The notes beneath the pieces were generated by a model that was given only the letters and a program-made list of their open reading frames with translations, searched no databases and was not told the origin of the DNA. A stretch of DNA of 64,000 bases, from NCBI RefSeq assembly GCF_003945595.2, contig NW_024103874.1, forward strand, positions 2,552,001 through 2,616,000. Direction: 5' to 3'. The translations under genes were made by a program, and so were the position numbers. Positions 63,701-64,000 of the stretch are shown one piece after another. How positions within the stretch are numbered: the stretch's first letter is position 1; every line of letters begins with the position of its first letter. Origin of the DNA: Pipra filicauda (Eukaryota; Chordata; Aves; Passeriformes; Pipridae).

Positions 63701-64000
63701 GATTTCACCATGAATATTGCATAAAATGCACCCGTAGTTTACCAAAATTATTCTGCTGAAAGAATTTCATGTTGGCTAACGAATGCACAAAGTCATCTCC
63801 ACTTTTAGGCAGGAAGCCCATAGCAGTCAAATCCCCTGAATAACTCAGTGTACTCATTTCACTTATACACATCTTTATGGCCTCAGAATGGAGGGTTTAA
63901 CATTAAAGATGATAAATGCATTAAAATCATGAGGGCTTTGGACAAACGTGTACTGGGACGCTTAAAATCCCATGTGAGCAGCGCCTTCTCTCCCTGGCCT
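60791..64000. other. Intergenic DNA to window end, no gene recognised
   Basis: AT-rich single-copy sequence with an A run at 61371-61381 and a purine-rich A/G stretch with a G run at about 62609-62640. No exon, repeat family or RNA gene is recognised. Confidence 0.45.

Noticed and set aside
1..64000. CRISPR arrays, operons, phage or other prokaryotic systems
   Set aside because: No regularly spaced repeats, no dense coding and clear vertebrate spliced exons; the window is eukaryotic.
40000..64000. Search for PHACTR3 coding exons, the expected next gene downstream
   Set aside because: None of the open frames shows RPEL-repeat motifs or other PHACTR features; the gene probably starts beyond this window or is unrecognisable here.

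Overview
The window looks like bird nuclear DNA, and one detail hints at a songbird. The DNA is mostly single-copy, AT-rich and repeat-poor, with short spliced exons. The only interspersed repeats I can name are two CR1 LINE fragments and one decayed endogenous retrovirus (ERV) remnant. CR1 points to a bird or other reptile, and the low repeat density and compact gene spacing favour a bird. The ERV edge ends in AAACCAGGACA, which resembles LTR ends I associate with passerines; that part is weak.

Layout: (1) Positions 1-2543 hold the last three coding exons of a plus-strand gene, most likely ZNF831, followed by its probable 3' UTR to about 3.4 kb. The exon phases join perfectly, and synteny (ZNF831 lies just upstream of EDN3 in mammals) supports the name. 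(2) About 3.4-24.4 kb is intergenic. It contains a CR1 fragment (8370-8834) directly abutting the ERV remnant (8835 to about 10110), a 28-bp perfect palindrome, and one short minus-strand ORF with a signal-peptide-like start. (3) 24.4-38 kb holds EDN3 (endothelin-3) on the plus strand. It has a CpG-rich promoter, a signal-peptide exon (24932-24983), an exon carrying mature ET-3 (25342-25561), an 11.7-kb intron, an exon with the big-ET-3 tail and the endothelin-like repeat (37232-37396), and a last coding exon with an early stop (37901-37973). The four exons join in frame to a predicted 169-residue precursor. (4) 38-64 kb is non-coding as far as I can tell. It contains a second CR1 fragment (about 56090-56334), a CpG-dense patch near 49.7 kb, and a small CpG cluster with a CTCF-like motif near 60.6 kb.

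Functional theme: EDN3 is the endothelin ligand that acts through EDNRB and EDNRB2 on neural-crest melanoblasts and enteric neuron precursors. In chickens, duplication of the EDN3 region causes fibromelanosis (Silkie). The ordinary orthologue here is a single copy. I found no prokaryotic-type systems, CRISPR arrays, tRNA or rRNA genes, and no convincing new gene system. The findings below are mostly regulatory or structural candidates with modest confidence.
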